9,216 nt of DNA from Bacteroidales bacterium (GTDB lineage: Bacteria; Bacteroidota; Bacteroidia; Bacteroidales; ML635J-15), in the NCBI GenBank assembly GCA_007130555.1, contig SLSH01000186.1:1-9216 (forward strand). The letters are read 5' to 3'. Below are positions 7,454-9,216 of the stretch, in pieces. The stretch's first letter is position 1; every line of letters begins with the position of its first letter. A program made the translations under genes and the position numbers. The notes beneath the pieces are model-generated. The model was given only the letters and a program-made list of their open reading frames with translations, was not told where the DNA came from and ran no database searches.

Positions 7454-8500
7454 ATGTTTAAAAATAATAACGGAATGGATATATACATAAAATCATCAGA
7501 AGCTATTACAGCTCAGGACACTTTTAATAAAACCGATATCTTTTCCGATACGGTTTTACACGAAGATAATTACTATAAATGCGTAAGTCCTGAATTCAGA
7601 GAGTATATTGATGCCAAATTATTACGCAGAATGAGTAAAATACTCAAAATCAGTCTTACAACGGCAGTATCATGTCTGAATAAAGCAAATGTATTACAAC
7701 CCGATGCCATTATTGTAGGAACAGGATTAGGATGTGTGGAAGATACCGCTAAATTTTTAATACAAATTGCAGAAAACAACGAACAATTGTTAAACCCGAC
7801 TCCGTTTATTCAGTCAACTCATAATACTATTTCAGGACAATTGGCTTTACTTATTAAATGTAAAAATTACAACCTTACATTTACCCAAAAAGCTTTGTCT
7901 TACGAAACTGCACTAATTGATGCCCTTATGTTTTTAAAGGATAATAAAGATGTTAATGTGCTTGTAGGCGGAACTGATGAAATAAACGAAGAAGTTTATG
8001 AGTTACTGAAAAATGCAGATTGTGAAAAAAATAACCGGCAAAAAACAAAATTCGGAGAAGGTGCTACATTCTTTGTTTTATCTAATTGTAAAACAGACGA
8101 TTACAAAGTGCGATTAAAGGATGTCCTGATTATGAATTCAATTAATAGAATTGATGATTTGAATGAAAAGATAAATGAATTACTTAAAAAAAATAATTTA
8201 TCCCTCAATGATATTGACTTTATTGTAAGCGGATCGGACAATTCTGAAAACGACAATATATATGATGAATTCTATAAACAGTTTGCTGACAGCAGTATCG
8301 TCAAGTATAAACATTTAATCGGAGAATACGACACCGCATCGGGTTTTGGAATGTTTTTGGCAAACAATATTATTGAAAATAATAAAATCCCCGAACCTTT
8401 AATCCATATTAACAAAAATAAAAATAAATATCAAAGAGGAATTGCATTTAATTTTACAAAGAATAAAGACTGTTCGGTTTTATTAATGGAAAAATGTTAA
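7454..8500 (+). CDS. catalytically inactive beta-ketoacyl synthase-like protein (chain-length-factor type)
   Basis: The 348-residue protein keeps the KS fold outline: DAIIVGTGLGC, PTPFIQSTHNTISGQLAL, VLVGGTDE, KFGEGATFFVL and the late ASGFGM stretch. All three catalytic residues are missing. The nucleophile loop reads TFTQKALSYETAL, with Ala147 (or Leu148, depending on a one-residue gap) at the Cys position. The first His site reads VSGSDNSEND and the second IGEYDTASG, giving Ser and Glu. It should therefore be a non-condensing partner of KS1 or KS2, like chain-length factors of type II polyketide and aryl-polyene synthases. The start could be ATG 7454, abutting ACP2, or ATG 7475, which yields MDIYIKSSEAIT and fits the usual beginning of this family better. 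The last 7 bases overlap the deacetylase gene. Confidence 0.8.
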   Translation: MFKNNNGMDIYIKSSEAITAQDTFNKTDIFSDTVLHEDNYYKCVSPEFREYIDAKLLRRMSKILKISLTTAVSCLNKANVLQPDAIIVGTGLGCVEDTAKFLIQIAENNEQLLNPTPFIQSTHNTISGQLALLIKCKNYNLTFTQKALSYETALIDALMFLKDNKDVNVLVGGTDEINEEVYELLKNADCEKNNRQKTKFGEGATFFVLSNCKTDDYKVRLKDVLIMNSINRIDDLNEKINELLKKNNLSLNDIDFIVSGSDNSENDNIYDEFYKQFADSSIVKYKHLIGEYDTASGFGMFLANNIIENNKIPEPLIHINKNKNKYQRGIAFNFTKNKDCSVLLMEKC

Positions 8501-9201
8501 AATTTGTTTTAATTACATTATCATTTGTTACAGCACTGATAATAAGTTTAGCTTTATCAATACCCGATACATATAAACTTATTATCTGTGTGCTTATTTT
8601 GTTTGCATATCTTGCAATTATGATATGGGCATCATCAAATATCAGGTCATCCTTTTTTGTAAAAACACTTAATAGTAACCCGAATATCAAAAATAAACTT
8701 GCAATTACTTTTGACGATGGTCCCGACAGCAAAAATACTCCGGCAATATTGGATTTATTAAATAAGTATAATGCCAAAGCAAGTTTTTTTATTATTGGCA
8801 GTAAAGCCGAAAAAAATAAAGATTTATTAAAAGACATTTATAATAATAATCATTTAATTGGCAATCATTCTTATAGTCATTCAAATCTTTTTCCCTTAAA
8901 ATCCGTTAAAAAAATTAAGTCGGAAATACTGAAAACAAATAAAATAATCGAGGAGATTACAAATTCCGATAATAAATATTTCAGACCTCCGTTCGGAGTT
9001 ATAAATCCTCTTATTTTTATGGCAGTTAAGCAAATGAACTTGACCACAATAGGCTGGTCGGTACGTTCTCTTGACACTAAAAATGAAAATCCCGAAATTG
9101 TTTTAAAAAGGATTACAAAAAAAATTAAGGGAGGCGATATTATTTTATTTCATGATACATCAAAAAATATTTTGGAAATTCTCGAAAAGTTTTTATATTG
9201 A
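8494..9201 (+). CDS. membrane-anchored polysaccharide deacetylase (NodB domain, carbohydrate esterase 4)
   Basis: The 235-residue protein starts with two predicted membrane helices (about 4-22 and 29-47), followed by a NodB domain. Visible motifs are TFDDGP with Asp74/Asp75, the metal site HSYSH (His125, His129), RPPFG (Arg164), the GWSVRSLDT segment and ILFHD (His220, Asp221). All residues of a metal-dependent CE4 de-N-acetylase are present. With a two-helix hairpin anchor the side of the membrane is not certain. It would remove acetyl groups from an N-acetyl sugar or a related amide linked to the product or envelope (inference). Only 14 residues follow the FHD motif, whereas relatives usually carry about 20-30, so the C-terminus looks clipped just before a poly-A run. 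The ATG overlaps the preceding stop by 7 bases, implying translational coupling. Confidence 0.9.
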   Translation: MLKFVLITLSFVTALIISLALSIPDTYKLIICVLILFAYLAIMIWASSNIRSSFFVKTLNSNPNIKNKLAITFDDGPDSKNTPAILDLLNKYNAKASFFIIGSKAEKNKDLLKDIYNNNHLIGNHSYSHSNLFPLKSVKKIKSEILKTNKIIEEITNSDNKYFRPPFGVINPLIFMAVKQMNLTTIGWSVRSLDTKNENPEIVLKRITKKIKGGDIILFHDTSKNILEILEKFLY

Positions 9202-9215
9202 AAAAAAAAAAAAAA
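9201..9215 (+). repeat. 15-base poly-A tract at the deacetylase stop codon
   Basis: An uninterrupted run of 15 A begins with the last base of the deacetylase TGA and runs to the penultimate base of the window. It is the longest homopolymer here. Slippage within it would leave the TGA intact, so it would not alter this protein directly, but it could affect a downstream start or reflect a sequencing or assembly limit. Confidence 0.9.
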
Positions 9216-9216
9216 T

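Noticed and set aside
8454..8837. 127-codon open frame on the - strand across the deacetylase start
   Set aside because: It is antisense to the membrane-helix and NodB coding region and shows no recognisable motif.
9181..9216. Poly-A run as a rho-independent terminator
   Set aside because: On the + strand a terminator needs a hairpin followed by T residues; here the run is A and no stem precedes it. A terminator for a - strand gene entering from the right would need sequence beyond the window.

Overview
The window is AT-rich (roughly two-thirds A+T by eye). All genes lie on the + strand and are packed almost without gaps, and most starts lack a strong Shine-Dalgarno sequence. Base composition, start contexts and gene content fit a low-GC member of the Bacteroidota. 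The genus cannot be told from the sequence. No RNA gene, insertion sequence, CRISPR array or clear internal terminator was seen, so the whole window reads as the inside of one long operon cut at its left end.

Layout: (1) 1-323, the C-terminal part of a hotdog-fold acyl-CoA/acyl-ACP thioesterase. (2) 347-3552, a type II fatty-acid/polyketide block: an intact ketosynthase (KS), a catalytically dead half-KS, an acyl carrier protein (ACP) and a second intact KS. (3) 3592-5618, an ABC-2 type exporter (ATPase, then permease). (4) 5652-7453, a helix-turn-helix-like protein, a BtrH-like (butirosin H N-terminal domain) cysteine acyltransferase/peptidase-fold protein and a second ACP. (5) 7454-8500, a KS-fold protein that has lost all three catalytic residues, resembling a chain-length factor. 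(6) 8494-9201, a membrane-anchored NodB-type polysaccharide deacetylase. The window ends in a run of 15 A.

Working model (inference): this is part of a Bacteroidota aryl-polyene/flexirubin/dialkylresorcinol-like type II synthase cluster. Two active KSs, two inactive KS-like partners and two ACPs would build one or two acyl chains. The BtrH-like protein would move an ACP-bound acyl group to an acceptor, by analogy with BtrH and its ACP BtrI in butirosin biosynthesis. The ABC-2 pump would carry the product or a precursor across the inner membrane, and the deacetylase would act on a glycan or amide outside the cytoplasm. Ketoreductases, dehydratases, acyltransferases and aromatic starter enzymes are not in the window and would be expected upstream or downstream. 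The least characterised part is the module made of the helix-turn-helix protein, the BtrH-like protein, the second ACP and the dead KS.
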